Origin: Ichthyophis bannanicus | Lineage: Eukaryota; Chordata; Amphibia; Gymnophiona; Ichthyophiidae | DNA length: 64,000 nucleotides | Assembly: GCA_033557465.1 (NCBI GenBank) | Contig: CM066033.1 | Span: forward strand, 1,307,177,519-1,307,241,518 | Reading direction: 5' to 3' | Shown: positions 42,452-53,389 of the stretch, piece after piece | How positions within the stretch are numbered: position 1 is the first letter of the stretch | Layout: every line of letters begins with the position of its first letter | The notes under the pieces: generated by a model | What the model saw: only the letters and a program-made list of their open reading frames with translations | What the model was told of the DNA's origin: nothing | The model's database searches: none | Program-made: the position numbers and the translations under genes

Positions 42452-44457
42452 TGCCTGAGGGAGTGGATAACATGAGGAAAGATCTACAAAAGCTGGAAGA
42501 ATGGTCGAATGCTTGGCAGTTAAGATTTAATGCGAAGAAGTGCAGTGTCATGCACTTGGGAATCAGAAAAAGTGAAGAAAAAGAGGGAGGCCTTCATGAA
42601 ATACAAGAGATCACAGAGAGAGGAAGACAGGCATCTGTATTTGGAAAAACTTAGAGAAGCTAGCAAAGTAGTCAGGAAGGCAAAGATTCAAAAGGAGGAG
42701 GAAATAGCCAATGCAATAAAATGGGGGGTAAGACATTTTTCAGATATATTAGTGAGAAGAGGAAGGGCAAAAGTGGTATTGTCAGACTCAAGGATGCAGG
42801 GGAGGAATATGTAGACGCTGATAAGGATAAAGCGGAATTGCTTAACAAATATTTCTGTTCTGTGTTCACAGATGAAGAACCAGGAGCAGGACCTCAGAAA
42901 ACACCCACAAACAGGAACAGAAGCGAGGGACATCTTGAACAATTTTCAGAAGACTGTGTTTGTGAGAAACTAGCTCAACTTAAAGGAGTACAAAGCGATG
43001 GAACCGGATGGGATACACCCTAGAATACTGAGGGAACTTGGGAACGTTCTAGCAGCTCCACTGACTGACCTTTTCAATGCCTCGTTGAAGTCGGGAGTGG
43101 TGCCAAAGGACTGGAGAGAGGCTCATGTGGTGCCTTTACACAAAAGCGGAAGTAAGGATGTGGTTGAAAACTACAGGCCAGTTAGTTTAACTTCGCTGGT
43201 GAGTAAATTATTGGAAACGCTGCTGAAAGAGAAAATAGTGAGGTTTCTGGAGTCCAGCAGATTACAGGATCCGAGGCAGCATGGATTCACCAGAGGCAGG
43301 CCTTGTCAGACAAATCTGATTGATTTCTTTGACTGTGTGACCATGGAGTTGGACCGAGGGAGAGCCCTAGATGTGGTATATTTAGATTTCAGTAAAGCCT
43401 TTGACACTGTTCCTCACAGGCGACTTATAAACAAACTGAGCACCTTAGGGATGGACCCTAAAGTTACTGCTTGGGTTAGAAATTGGTTGGGTGGGAGGCG
43501 ACAAAGAGTACAAGTTTGGTCCGATTCTTTTTAACATCTTTGTTAGTGATATAGCGGAAGGGCTGTCAGGAAAGGTTTGCCTCTTTGCAGATGATACCAA
43601 AATCTGCATTAGAGTAGACACCCAGGAAGGTGTAGATAACATGAGGAGGGATCTAGCTAAGCTTGAAGAATGGTCTAGAATTTGGCAGCTGGGATTTAAT
43701 GTTAAAAAATGTAAGGTCATGCATTTGGGCAGCAGCAATCCAAGTGAGCAATATAGTATAGGGGGTGAAGTACTTTTGTCCACTAAAGAAGAGCGGGTTG
43801 TGTCTGATGATCTTAAAGTAGCTAAACAGGTAAAAAAGGCGACGGCAAAAGCTAGAAGGATGCTTGTGTGCATACAGAGAGGAATGGCTAGCAGAAAAAA
43901 GGAGGTGATAATGCCTCTGTATCAGTCTTTGGTGTGACCTCATTTGGAGTATAGTGTGCAATTCTGGAGACCGCACCTTCAAAAGGATGTGAACAGGATG
44001 GAGTCGGTGCATAGGGTGGCTACTAAAATGATTAGTGTTCTTCATTATAAAGCATATGAGGACAGACTGAAGGATCTTAATATGTACACCTTAGAGGAAA
44101 GGCAGGATAGAGGTGATATGATTGAGATGTTTAAATACCTCCGTGGCATAAATGTTCAGGGAGACAGCCTCGTTCAATTGAAAGCAAGTTCTGCTACGAG
44201 GGGACATGGGATGAGGGTGAAGGGAGATAGATTCAGGAGTGATATGCAGAAATATTTCTTTATGGAAAGAGTAGTGGATCCGTGGAATAGTCTCCCAGTG
44301 GAGGTGGTAGAGATAAGGACAGTAACTGAATTAAAAAAAGCATGGGACAAACACAGAGGATCTCTAAAGGTAAAAAGGGGACTGTTGTAGTTGTTGATAT
44401 GGAAGGACAGACTAGATAGGCCATGTGGTCTTTTTCTGTCATCATATTTCTATGTTT
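42452..44457 (+). mobile_element. Chimeric insertion: CR1-B piece joined to CR1-C
   Basis: 42452-42567 copies CR1-B sequence found at 44850-44966 (nearly identical), and from about 42568 the sequence is CR1-C, running to its 3' end at about 44457. The CR1-B piece is not where it belongs in the host CR1-B copy. This is the layout expected if reverse transcription of CR1-C RNA switched to a CR1-B RNA before second-strand completion, although a local duplication is not excluded. Confidence 0.6.
42568..44390 (+). pseudogene. CR1-C ORF2, linker to C-terminus
   Basis: 42530-42814 and 42721-43023 give the basic linker and 'ELLNKYFCSVFTDEEPG'. 42998-43534 gives 'GIHPRILRELGNVL', 'VVYLDFSKAFDTVPHRRL' of the polymerase. 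About 75 bases around the 'GVPQGSVLGP' motif are missing at 43512, where the frame runs into 'FGPILFNIFVSDIAEG'. 43491-43937 gives 'LFADDTKICIRVDT' (catalytic pair) and a TGA at 43936 replaces an Arg codon. 43944-44390 gives the C-terminus. Endonuclease absent. Confidence 0.8.
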
Positions 44458-45925
44458 CTAAAGGATGATCTTGTCAAACAAATCTGATTGAGTTCTTTTA
44501 CTGGTGACCAGAAAACTAGATCAGGGGCATGCAATGGATGTCATCTACCTGGATTTCAGCAAAGCCTTTGATACTGTTCCTCATAGGAGGCTTATCAATA
44601 AACTCAGTAGTTTGGGGATGGGTCCCAAGGTGGTGAACTGGATCAGAAATTGGTTGACTGACAGGCGACAGAAGGTGATAGTAAATGGAGCTCACTCGAA
44701 TGAAAGGAGGGTGATTAGCAGGGTGCCCCAGGGTTCAGTCCTGGGCCCGGCACAGTTCAATGTATTTGTGAGTGATATTGCTGAAGGACTGAATGGAAAG
44801 GTCTGTCTTTTTGCAGATGACATGAAAATTTGCAACAGAGTGGACTCCCCTGAGGGAGTGGATAACATGAGGAAAGATCTACAAAAGCTGGAAGAATGGT
44901 CTAATGCTTGGCAATTAAGATTTATTGCGAAGAAGTGCACTGTCATGCACTTGGGAATCAGAAATCCAGGGGAAATGTACACGGTAGGGGGCGAGAGGTT
45001 GGTGTGCATGGACCAGGAGAAGGACCTTGGTGTGATTATTTCTGAGAATCGCAAGGTGGCAAAACAGTGCGACAACGCGGTGGCAAAAGCCAGGAGGATG
45101 TTGGGTTGCATACAAAGAGAAATTATCAGCAGAAAGGAAGAAGTACTAATGCCACTGTATAAGTCACTGGTGAGGCCTCACTTAGAATACTGTGTTCAGT
45201 TTTGGAGGCCATATCTTGCAAAGGATATAAAAAGACTGGAAACTGTTTAGAGGGAGGCGACCAAAATGATTTGGAGGCTGCATCAGAAGCCTTATGAGAA
45301 GAGACTTGAAGACCTAAATATGTACACTCTGGAGGAGAGGAGGGACAGGGGAGACATGATTCAGACCTTTAAATACTTAAAGAGAAATAATGAACAAACC
45401 TCTTCCAAAGATGGGGAAGCTGTAAAGCTAGAGGGCATAACATGAAGCTGCAAGGGGGTAAATTGAAAGGCAATGTCAGGAAATACGTTTTCACTGAAAG
45501 AGTGGTGGATGCTTGGAATGCCCTCCCGATGGAAGTGGTGGGGGCAAATACAGTGACAGAATTCAAAATGACATGGGACAGACATAGTGGATCCCTTTAC
45601 GGCAACAGGATAAAATCAAAATAAACTTAACGATCTAATTTCTCAACATACAGGGGTGTCCTACACAGGGCGGTGGTTTCACCCCTAAAACAAAGACATG
45701 GGGAGGGGTGGCCTGCACGGAGCAGCAGGTGCACTACTCTTGCTATCTTACTGGGCAGACTAGATGGACCATACTGGTCTTTATCTGCCGTCATTTACTA
45801 TGTTACTAAGCAGCAGGTGAAGGCAAATCAGCCTCTCAGCAGGCACATTATATTCCTAGATGGCCTTGATAGATACATGGATGGGATTTGCATCTGAATT
45901 ATCAGATATTGACAGTGTACTAGAT

Positions 45926-46005
45926 GAAGTAGAGTGGAGGAGTAGCCTAGTGGTTAGAGCAACAGCCTAGTACCCAAGATGTCAAAATTTGATTCCCAAT
46001 GGCAT
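45926..46005 (+). mobile_element. tRNA-derived SINE, 5' half
   Basis: 'gtagcctagtggttagag' (box A region) and 'tttgattccc' (decayed box B) match the head of the SINE at 23675-23883. The element breaks off after 'ggcattccttg' where an L2 begins and continues at 49099-49215, giving a SINE of normal length split by the L2. Confidence 0.8.
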
Positions 46006-49000
46006 TCCTTGTTTTTATTTTATTTATTTAACAGTTTTTCTATACCGCCTTTGTCCAAAGTGGTTTACAAAGAACAACATAATAATCTCAGTAGATTTGT
46101 TTTACAAAAAGCAGGGGGAAATAACTTGGCAATAAATATGGGGTTAACTATGAGGAAGGGAATGAACTAGCAGTTTAACAGAAGATTAGGTACATGGAGA
46201 AGTAAACTTCATTTTCCAGACAGGGAAAAATGTAAAATTGATCTGTTCAACCAATCAGGATAGTATGTTACAGTTCTAATTAGGTATTGTCATCGGGTCC
46301 ATAGTATTCTCTTAAGAGGTGTGTTTTGAGTAGTTTTTTAAGATCTGTAATGGATTGTGCTGCTCTGATGGCTTCTGGTAAGGAGTTCCAAATTGAGGGA
46401 GCATGGAGTGAGAATGCTCTGTTACTTGTCTTGAGTGGGGGGTTTTGGTCTTGAGTGGGGGAGTGTTCAGGAGGTTCTGAATTGCAGCTCTTCTTGGTCT
46501 CGTTGTGTATGCTGTTGTGATCTGATTGGTGAGATAGGGACCTGAGAGATTGTGAAGGATTTTGAATGTGGTGGTGATGGCTTTGTATTTTGTCCATTGT
46601 GAGATTGGAAGCCAATGTAGACTTTTCAGGATTGGTGTTATCTACTATTGGTTTGCACTAGCTGTTAGAATTCTAGCAACAGTATTTTGAGCTACCTGTA
46701 GAGGATATAGTGCATGTTTTGGGAGATCCTGATAGATAATGTTTCCATAGTCCAGGTGGGGTGTAATGATGGCTTGCAATACAGATCTGAAGTCATCATC
46801 CTGTAGCAAGTGTCATAAGGGCTTGAGGAGCTTTAGCTTCCAGTTTGCTGTTCTTGCTGCATTTTTGATGAGTGAAGATATGTTAAGACTGCTGTCAATG
46901 GTTATACCTAGATACTTGATTTCTTTTTTTTATCAATATTTCCGTGTTTTGGGCTATTATCCTTTTTAGTGGCTTAAAATCCTGATCTCTGAATTCAAGT
47001 AGAGCTTCTGTTTTACTTTTATTTACTGTGAGGTTTATCTTTGCAAGGAGGTTTGTTACAGTAGTGAAGACAGCAGATATAATTGTGAAATCTGGGTTGA
47101 TGGTATTGAACGACATGTAGAACATGATGTCATCTCCATAGAGATGAAAGTGCATGTTCCAATTTCTTAGTAGATTACAGATGGGTTGAATGTATAAGCT
47201 GAATAATAATCCGGAGAGGACTGATCCTTGAGGTATACCTTGTGTTAATTTAAAGGGTCTTGAGTTGGTGGTACCGACCCTTACTTGCATGGTTTTGTCT
47301 GAGAGGTAAGATGTGAACCATTTTAATGTGCCGTCTGTTAGACCAATGTCACTGAGTCTATTTAGCATAATGCGATGTGAAACTGAGTCACTGATGATGT
47401 CAATGAACAAGAGCACGAATCCCTGTCGAGGCTTATCTAGACCGATGATGAGTCTGTTGAAGAGGTCCGTTAACAGTGTGCTGGTGCCACGATGAGGGTG
47501 AAAGCCATGTTGTTGTGGGTCTAGTGGAACGTGTGTATCAATTTGGTCTTGCAGCTGCTATTGTATGGCTTTTTCAATTATTTTGGCTAGAAATGGGATG
47601 CTCAAGTTGTGGTATTGATGCTGTTGATGATATCTAGTATTTCTCCTTTATTTATTAGGTTTAAGTTGTGTTATAGGTGGATTTTGTCTGTGCCGTTCTT
47701 TTGCTGTGGTGGTTCATAGTGTTGTAGCATTGTTGTGCATTCTTTGTTATAGAGGAAGTCAGCCATAACTTGAGGATCAACTTGCACTTTTGCGTTTGCT
47801 GTGTCAGTTAGGTTGGGATCATTGTTCTCTAGAGCAGTTGAGTGATTTCATAAGTATGCTTGTGATGTATTTCTTTTGGGCTTTGTTACATAGGTCGTTG
47901 TATTCCTTTTGATTGTTGCGAAGCTGTGTCTTGACAGTATTATCTTGTGACCTTTTCCATTTTCTTTCTAAGCATCTGAGGTCTCTTCTGATCTGGTCTT
48001 GGAGAACCATGGAGGGTGTGTGGATTTTAGGTGTTTTGTAGTTTGTCTTTTGTTGAATGTTGCGGCACCATTTATTATTTGATTCCATGAGCCGATAAAT
48101 GTGTCTAGGTCAGATATGTCGGAGACTAGCAATGAAGAGGTCTTATCTAGGAAGTGTTGTGAGTTGAATGCCTTGAATCAATATCTGTACTGATGCTGTA
48201 GAGGAGCATTTGGTTGGGTAGAGTTGGTTGGTATATTAAGGGATATCATGGTATGGTCTGACCATGATACTGGGTCAATTTGTAGGTTTAGGTCTGATTT
48301 ATGTAGAGTATCGGGTATGAACATAAGGTCAAGAAGAAATCCTTTGCAGTGGGTTGGTGCATCAATTATCTGAGTTAGATGTAGGGATTCCATGGCACTT
48401 AGGAATACTCTAGCGTGTTTTTCTGTGGTTGTGGGGAGGTTAAGGTCCCCCATGAGTATAAAGTGTTTTTTGTGACTGAATGGGTACACACCTCATTTAA
48501 AATAGCTGATAGATCTTCCTTGTTAGTGGTAGGTTTTCTGTAAGTTAGGCATATAGTATTCTCTGAGTTGCAGATGGTTAAGTAATCTATTGTATGCAGT
48601 GATTGAAAATAAATCAGGGAGAAATTCAAGTATTTTTTTTTAGCAAGGATTAGTACTCCTCCCCCTCTTTTTTCTAATTCGGGGCAGTTGAACAGCGTAT
48701 ATTGAGATGCAGTGAACTGGTTGAGAAGGATTTTGTCAGAGTCAGTGATCCAGCTTTCGGTGATGCACATTAAGTCAGTGTCTGTATGTTGAATATGGTC
48801 TACAATGGTCTGAATTTTGTTGTGGACAGAATGAGCATTGATAAGTGAACATTTGATTGGGTATACTTGGTGTTTGACATCTGTTGTCGTAGGCTGCAGA
48901 CACTCTGTATCGATCTGTATGAGTCTGCGTGCTGGTTTGGAAAGCAATATTTTATGGTAGGTTGTAAGGTGAAGAAAGTTTGATCTGTGAAGAATTGGTA

Positions 49001-49098
49001 TGTTATTACTCCAATTATTAAGTAACTGGGTAGATGATATGAGAAGAAATGTAGCCAGCAGTATCATCGTGTAGTATATAAAATTATGTGGTATCACG
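46006..49098 (-). mobile_element. L2-clade LINE, 5'-truncated, inserted in a SINE
   Basis: The low-coordinate end has the TTTA tail and 'aaagtggtttacaaag' 3' UTR. The element runs on the minus strand to about 49098. It is about 3.1 kb, close to full length. Flanking SINE halves join correctly. The element is older than the intact copy at 55691-59100 judging by its stops. Confidence 0.85.
46280..49090 (-). pseudogene. L2 polyprotein, multiply broken
   Basis: From the top: 48399-49090 gives 'IKCSLINAHSVHNKIQTIVD' and 'CITESWITDSDK' (endonuclease Asn and Glu), then 'GGGVLILAKK'. 48178-48489 gives 'ILMGDLNLPTT' (D-L-N for D-F-N), 'LLDLMFIP' and 'SWSDHTMI'. 47819-48088 covers the basic linker. 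46895-47416 gives 'TQGIPQGSVLSGLLFSLYIQ' and 'HLYGDDIMFYMSF', where YGDD replaces YADD. 46280-46615 gives the C-terminus 'FSLHAPSIWNSLPEAIRAAQ' and 'LKKLLKTHLL'. Frame changes occur near 48490, 48170, 47600 and 46890. The order equals that of the intact 983-codon copy. Confidence 0.8.
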
Positions 49099-49215
49099 TA
49101 ACCTTGGGCAAGTTTATTCTCCATTGTCTTGGAAGAAAAGGCCTGGCAATCTAATTCCAGTCATACCTTGCCAAGAAAACCCAGGGGCTGCTGGGTTACC
49201 AGAAGTCAGCATTGA
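49099..49215 (+). mobile_element. tRNA-derived SINE, 3' half
   Basis: Continues the SINE of 45926-46005: 'ccttgggcaagt', 'ggcctggcaatctaattcc' and 'ccttgccaagaaaaccca' followed by the RTE-like tail. Diverged from the copy at 23675-23883 and lacking a clear A-run. Confidence 0.75.
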
Positions 49216-50103
49216 CTGTGCCAGTACAACTGATTGTGTGTAAGAGTTACCATATACCGGCAGATATAACCTTTGTTAAGGTCAAAGTCCTCCCCTGGCT
49301 GTCCCGAAGGGAGTTAGGTAAGGGGCTAAGGATGTCTATTAAGGTATACAGCTTTCATACATTGGAACTTTGCAGTCTGATTTGGTCCTACTATACGCGG
49401 GTCTACAATTGAGAGTGAGGGACCCATCATAGTGGGGTAAGGGTCGATTGCGTTGTGTGTTGGAATGCTTGGCTTCCTCCGGTAGAGTATGTGGAGGGGG
49501 GGGTGAATGGGGAGAAAATATGAAAAAAAAATTTACATGTTATCATAGAGGCTATGATGAATCAGTTTTTCAGCTGTATTCTGTGATCATCTCACTTGAT
49601 TGCTTTGTTGTTCCAATAAACAGTTTTGAACATTTAAAAAAAAAACTGGCTGAAGAGGTTGTTAGCATGTCAACTGGTGAGGAGGTAGAAAGTGATCCTG
49701 GCAGTGCCAAAGCCAAGAGTACCATACAGGTAGAGAGGAAAGTAAAGAATGGGAAGAATGGAGTTGGCCTTTCATCATCTCCTCTGCCCCTTTTCATGGG
49801 TCCAAGTGCAGCAACACCCCCCTCCCCCCCCCCCCCCAAGGAAGTACAGGGGAAGTCTCATAAGACCTCGCATGAATGGAAGCATTTTAAAATACTTGAT
49901 GGCCTGCAGAATGCAATTACTGTAGACAGTATATTAGCAGAGGGAAGCTTATGCATCATCTTATAAACAATGGCAGCACCCTTTCCAGCTCGATACAAAA
50001 AACAGAGTTCATCCTAGGCTGAGGACTCCATCCAGAAGTAAAAATTGCAGTGATGGAAAAGGTACAGGAAAACCACTAATGACTCACCTAATTCTAGAAA
50101 TTG
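49216..50103 (+). other. Unassigned; possible LINE 3' UTR and an open frame without homology
   Basis: 49340-49640 ends with 'ccaataaacagttttgaac' and an A-run, which looks like the 3' end of a polyadenylated retrotransposon, perhaps Tx1-like. 49448-49966 is an open plus-strand frame of 172 codons that runs across this A-run into a hydrophilic, Pro-rich stretch ('PSAATPPSPPPPKEVQGKS'). No family recognised and the frame is probably fortuitous. The rest shows nothing. Confidence 0.35.
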
Positions 50104-50182
50104 AATTAGATTAGCCACTGTTGGAAACAGGATACTCGGCTTGATGGGCCCTTGGTCTGACTCAGTATGTTCTTATCTTATG
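50104..50182 (+). mobile_element. CR1-A 3' end, 80-base remnant
   Basis: 'gccactgttggaaacaggat', 'ggcttgatgggcc' and 'tggtctgactcagtatg' match the 3' end of CR1-A at 12288-12361, with one small gap. Severe 5' truncation of this kind is common in CR1. Confidence 0.8.
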
Positions 50183-50819
50183 AACCTCTTATAAGATGAG
50201 GAGGAAGATATGGCCCCAATTCAGGACGGAGACTAGCAGGACTGTAAGTCATCCGAATTCCAAGTCACAGTCTCTCCGCATGTACAGAGGCTCTTTGTGG
50301 GGAGATGGAGACTGGAGCAGCATGGGGGCGGAGCATGGGCAGGCCTATCACTTGGACATGGCCCTGTATGTCCCGGGAACCTTCCGGTCATGGCCCTGTA
50401 TGTCCGGGGAACACCAAGGAGACACACTGCTTAGTCCACCTTGGAAGTGAAATAAGGGCTAGGCCCCTGTGTGCCCCGGACCAGCAGGCCCCCCCCCCCC
50501 GCGCAGCAGATGCATAGCAGGCACTGCCCCGCCACCCAATCCCAGCTCCAGTGGGTTCGCCGAGGGCCGGATGGTGGGGGAACCGATGGGGGAAGATAGG
50601 GCCATCCACGCACAGGCAGGATCAGGGGGTCTGCCCATGCTAACCGGAGGATGTCCCCGTGACAGTGGAAGGGGCACGCCAGGCCATCTCTGGGCCCAAT
50701 CCTGCAGGCCACTGGAACATCTGGTTCCCACAGTACAGAATCGGGTCCAAATAGGCTCATCCTGCTCGGAGCTGGCCAGACGACCTGGACATGCCCCTTC
50801 CTGAATCATGCTCTATATC
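50183..50819. other. GC-rich unassigned repeat, related to the hairpin DNA element
   Basis: 'ggccccaattcaggacgg' at 50211 resembles the end of the element at 40674-41365, and 'atggccctgtatgtcc' repeats at 50357 and 50392 echo its hairpin sequences. The open frames on both strands reflect GC-rich composition. Probably part of a non-autonomous DNA element of that family. Confidence 0.4.
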
Positions 50820-50972
50820 AGGGGTCTCAAACACGCGGCCCGCGGGCCGCATGCAGCCCGCAAGACAACTTTGTGCGGCCCGCGACGGAGGAAAACAAAA
50901 AACCCCCAAAACCCTGGCTTCTGCCGTTGCCGCCGTGGCAGCGGCAGAATCAATTGTCAAATTTTAAAAAAA

Positions 50973-51239
50973 CCTGGCTTCTGCTGCTCAAGCAGCAAAA
51001 TCAGCTGTCCTGTGGCCCCTTCCCCTGTGCCCGGAGATCCGAGTCTGCTCTATCAGCGGCGTGCTTTTCAAGCCGCGAAGAGAGTATTCCCCTCTCGCGC
51101 GGTTTCAAGCCGCGCGAGAGGGGAATACTCTCCTCGCGGCTTGAAAAGCACGCCGCTGATAGAGCAGACTCGGATCTCCGGGCACAGGGGAAGGGGCCGC
51201 AGGACAGCTGATTTTGCTGCTTGAGCAGCAGAAGCCAGG
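50973..51239. repeat. Long near-perfect palindrome in hAT element 2
   Basis: 50973-51102 and 51110-51239 are 130-base arms around a 7-base loop (tttcaag). I found two mismatches (near 50,998-51,015 and 51,080). The arms are rich in GC. A similar but unduplicated sequence forms the right end of hAT element 1, so the palindrome arose by inverted duplication. Confidence 0.85.
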
Positions 51240-51264
51240 TTTTTTTTTAATTTACCGGGGGGGG

Positions 51265-52190
51265 GGGTGTAGGACTGGAAATGGGCTATTGGCAGGGGGG
51301 GGGTGTAGGACTGGAAAAGGGCTAATGGGGGGGGTGTAGGACTGGAAATGGGCTATTGGCAGGGGGGGGTGTAGGACTGGAAATGGGCTATTGGCAGGGG
51401 GGGTATGACTGGAAATGGGCTATTGGCAGGGGGGGGTATGACTGGAAATGGGCTATTGGCGGGGGGGGGTATAACTGGATATGGGATATTGGCGGGGGGG
51501 TATGACTGGAGATGGGCTATTGGCAGGGGGGGTATGACTGGAGATGGGCTATTGGCAGGGGGGGTTATGACTGGAGATGGGCTATTGGCAGGGGGGGGGT
51601 TATGACTGGAGATGGGCTATTGGCAGGGGGGGTTATGACTGGAGATGGGCTATTGGCGGGGGGGGGGTTATGACTGGTAATGGGCTATGGTGGGGGCTAG
51701 GACTGGAAATGGGCAGGGGGGGGTTAGGAAGGCCTGGACGTGGGCTGATGGGGGGAGTTAGGACTGGTAATGAGCTATGGAAGGGCTGACTGAAATGGGG
51801 TAATGGGGGTTAGGGCTGGAAGTGGGCTATTGGCAGGGGGGTTATGACTGGTAATGGGCTATGGGGGGGGTAAGACTGAAAATGGGGTGATGGGGGGTAA
51901 AACTGGAAGTGCGCTATGGGGAGGTTAGGACTGGTAATGGGCTATGGGGGGTCTAGGACTGGTAATGGGCTGGGGGGGGTTGCTAGGACTGGAAATGGGC
52001 TGAGTGGCAGGGCGCCTTGAACTGCAAATGGCTGATGGGGAGGGGGGCTTGGAATGGAAATGGGCTGTGAGGGGAGGGAGCTAGGATTGGAAATGGGCTG
52101 ATGGGGGGCTAGGATTGGAAATGGGCTGATGGTGAGGCTAGGATAGGACTGGAAATGGACTAATGGGGGGACTAGAAGGGAGCGGATGCT
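51265..52190. repeat. Minisatellite inside hAT element 2
   Basis: About 28 units of 28-38 bases built on 'atgactggaaatgggctatt' followed by 'ggca' and a G-run of 6 to 10. It is the complement of the unit at 31640-32855, so the repeat is an inherited part of the family and expanded independently in the two copies. Units near 51400-51650 are the most homogeneous. Confidence 0.9.
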
Positions 52191-52952
52191 GGGTGGGGCT
52201 GGAACTAGAAGGGAGCTGATGTTGGGGGAGGATTAGAATGGGATGGAGCTGGGAAAGTGAAATGGAGAGGGGAAAAATATTTTGTCTGGGAGAGAAGACA
52301 AATCTACAATTGGCCAGGTATTGGGAGAGTAAGTGGGGATTGAGGATGGAGGGGTAAAATTTGAGTGGATGAAATAGGAATGAGGAAAGAGAAAAAGGAG
52401 AAAGATTAGTATGTTAAAGCAGATGTAGAGAGAGAATGGAAAAAAAACTAGGAGAGAAGAAAGGGCAAATGGACAGCAGACGATGGAGAGTTAGCAGAAG
52501 ACATGAAGAAACCAGAAGAAAGAGGCTGGAACAATTGCAACTGAAAAAAATGCACAAAAGGTAGAAAAATATCTCTTTATTTTGAATTTATTAACTGGAA
52601 TATGTCAGCTCTGGGAAATGTGCATCATTAATGTTTGCGCTTTGTTTAGTACAAGAGGAAATTAATTTATAGTTTTATTTCTACAGTGTTGTTGTACATT
52701 CCAAGTTTGGCTTTTGGGGTTCCCAGTTTAATTATTGTCTTCTTGTTTCTAAATCTTTTAGTCTTTCTTTATCCATACTCATTAAAGAGGCATGTTTACT
52801 AAAAGTTAGTGTATGGTAACATTATGCAAATATTTATACAAATGAGGCCCCTTATGCAAATGAGGCCCCGCGTCTTATGCGGCCCCCGGGTTACTTTACA
52901 AGTCCTCATTTGGCCCTCAAAGCAATTTGAGTTTGAGACCCCTGCTCTATAT

Positions 52953-53249
52953 GATTCAACTTAATTCAAGTACCCTATTTTGCCATAATCTTGGGAATGC
53001 CCTGGCTCATATGCCATGAATCCCATATCCAGTAAAGAACTAGCCAGATCACCTTTCCATCCATGCTTTGCCAGAACTGTTTGCCTAATCTAGAAATTAA
53101 AAAGAATGAACCAGAGAATGCTGTCATGGAATCCAGGAATGTGCAGCAACTCAGAAGGAAACTGGATACCTACTGTAGAAGTATTTGAAGTATCAGGAAA
53201 TGTTCAAATAGGAGGCCAAGGACACTCTACCCATTCACAGACCTTATTA
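52953..53249. other. Unassigned, possibly Gypsy pol upstream of the polymerase
   Basis: No motif recognised; position suggests it may belong to the Gypsy element that is readable from 53250. Confidence 0.3.
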
Positions 53250-53385
53250 TTTCCCAATAGACTTACAAATAGGGCAGATGTCCCATTCATCAGAATTTAC
53301 TCCCTCTTGGAGCCAAAATTCAAGATGCTAAGGGAGTACCTAAAGGAGAATCTAAAACGGGATTCATCAGGCCTTCAACTCTCAG
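53250..53385 (+). pseudogene. Ty3/Gypsy pol, segment before reverse transcriptase
   Basis: Translation gives 'DVPFIRIYSLLEPKFKMLRE' and 'YLKENLKRDSS'. This matches the family pattern just before the Gypsy polymerase ('P.GRIYPLS..E...LREYIxENLxKGFIRPS'). The frame stops being Gypsy at about 53385 where an L2-like LINE begins, and the next part of the same motif ('SPVAALIFFVPKK') starts at 54372. Confidence 0.65.
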
Positions 53386-53389
53386 ATCT

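Larger units (their letters stand above)
42227..45812 (+). mobile_element. CR1-B LINE copy, split by a chimeric insertion
   Basis: 42227-42451 matches 38801-39029 of the reference CR1-B and 44458-45812 continues from 39030 to the 3' end. The two parts therefore join exactly if 42452-44457 is removed. The coding frame is broken by that insertion, by a TAG at 45248 and by a short deletion near 45400. Motifs kept: 'VIYLDFSKAFDTVPHRRL' and 'LFADDMKICNRVDS' (44504-45250). Confidence 0.8.
50820..52944. mobile_element. Non-autonomous hAT element 2 (2125 bp)
   Basis: Starts caggggtctcaaac and ends gtttgagacccctg, perfect hAT-type terminal repeats, with the 8-base duplication ctctatat at 50812-50819 and 52945-52952. 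No transposase. It contains a 267-base palindrome (50973-51239), a G-rich minisatellite (51265-52190) and a purine-rich to AT-rich right part. The right part and the minisatellite match hAT element 1 in reverse orientation, minus a 308-base block (30725-31032 there), with ATTT at the deletion point. Confidence 0.85.

Noticed and set aside
42227..45812. Tandem arrangement of two independent CR1-B copies
   Set aside because: The two CR1-B parts join exactly at the same element position (39029/39030 of the reference copy) if the block between is removed, so one split copy is simpler.
49448..49966. 172-codon plus-strand open frame as a possible host gene
   Set aside because: It runs through an A-run and what looks like a polyadenylated LINE 3' end, is Pro-rich from a C-run, and has no recognised domain.
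50431..50809. Overlapping open frames on both strands in GC-rich DNA
   Set aside because: Frames are open on both strands at once and reflect base composition. The region resembles a non-autonomous DNA element.
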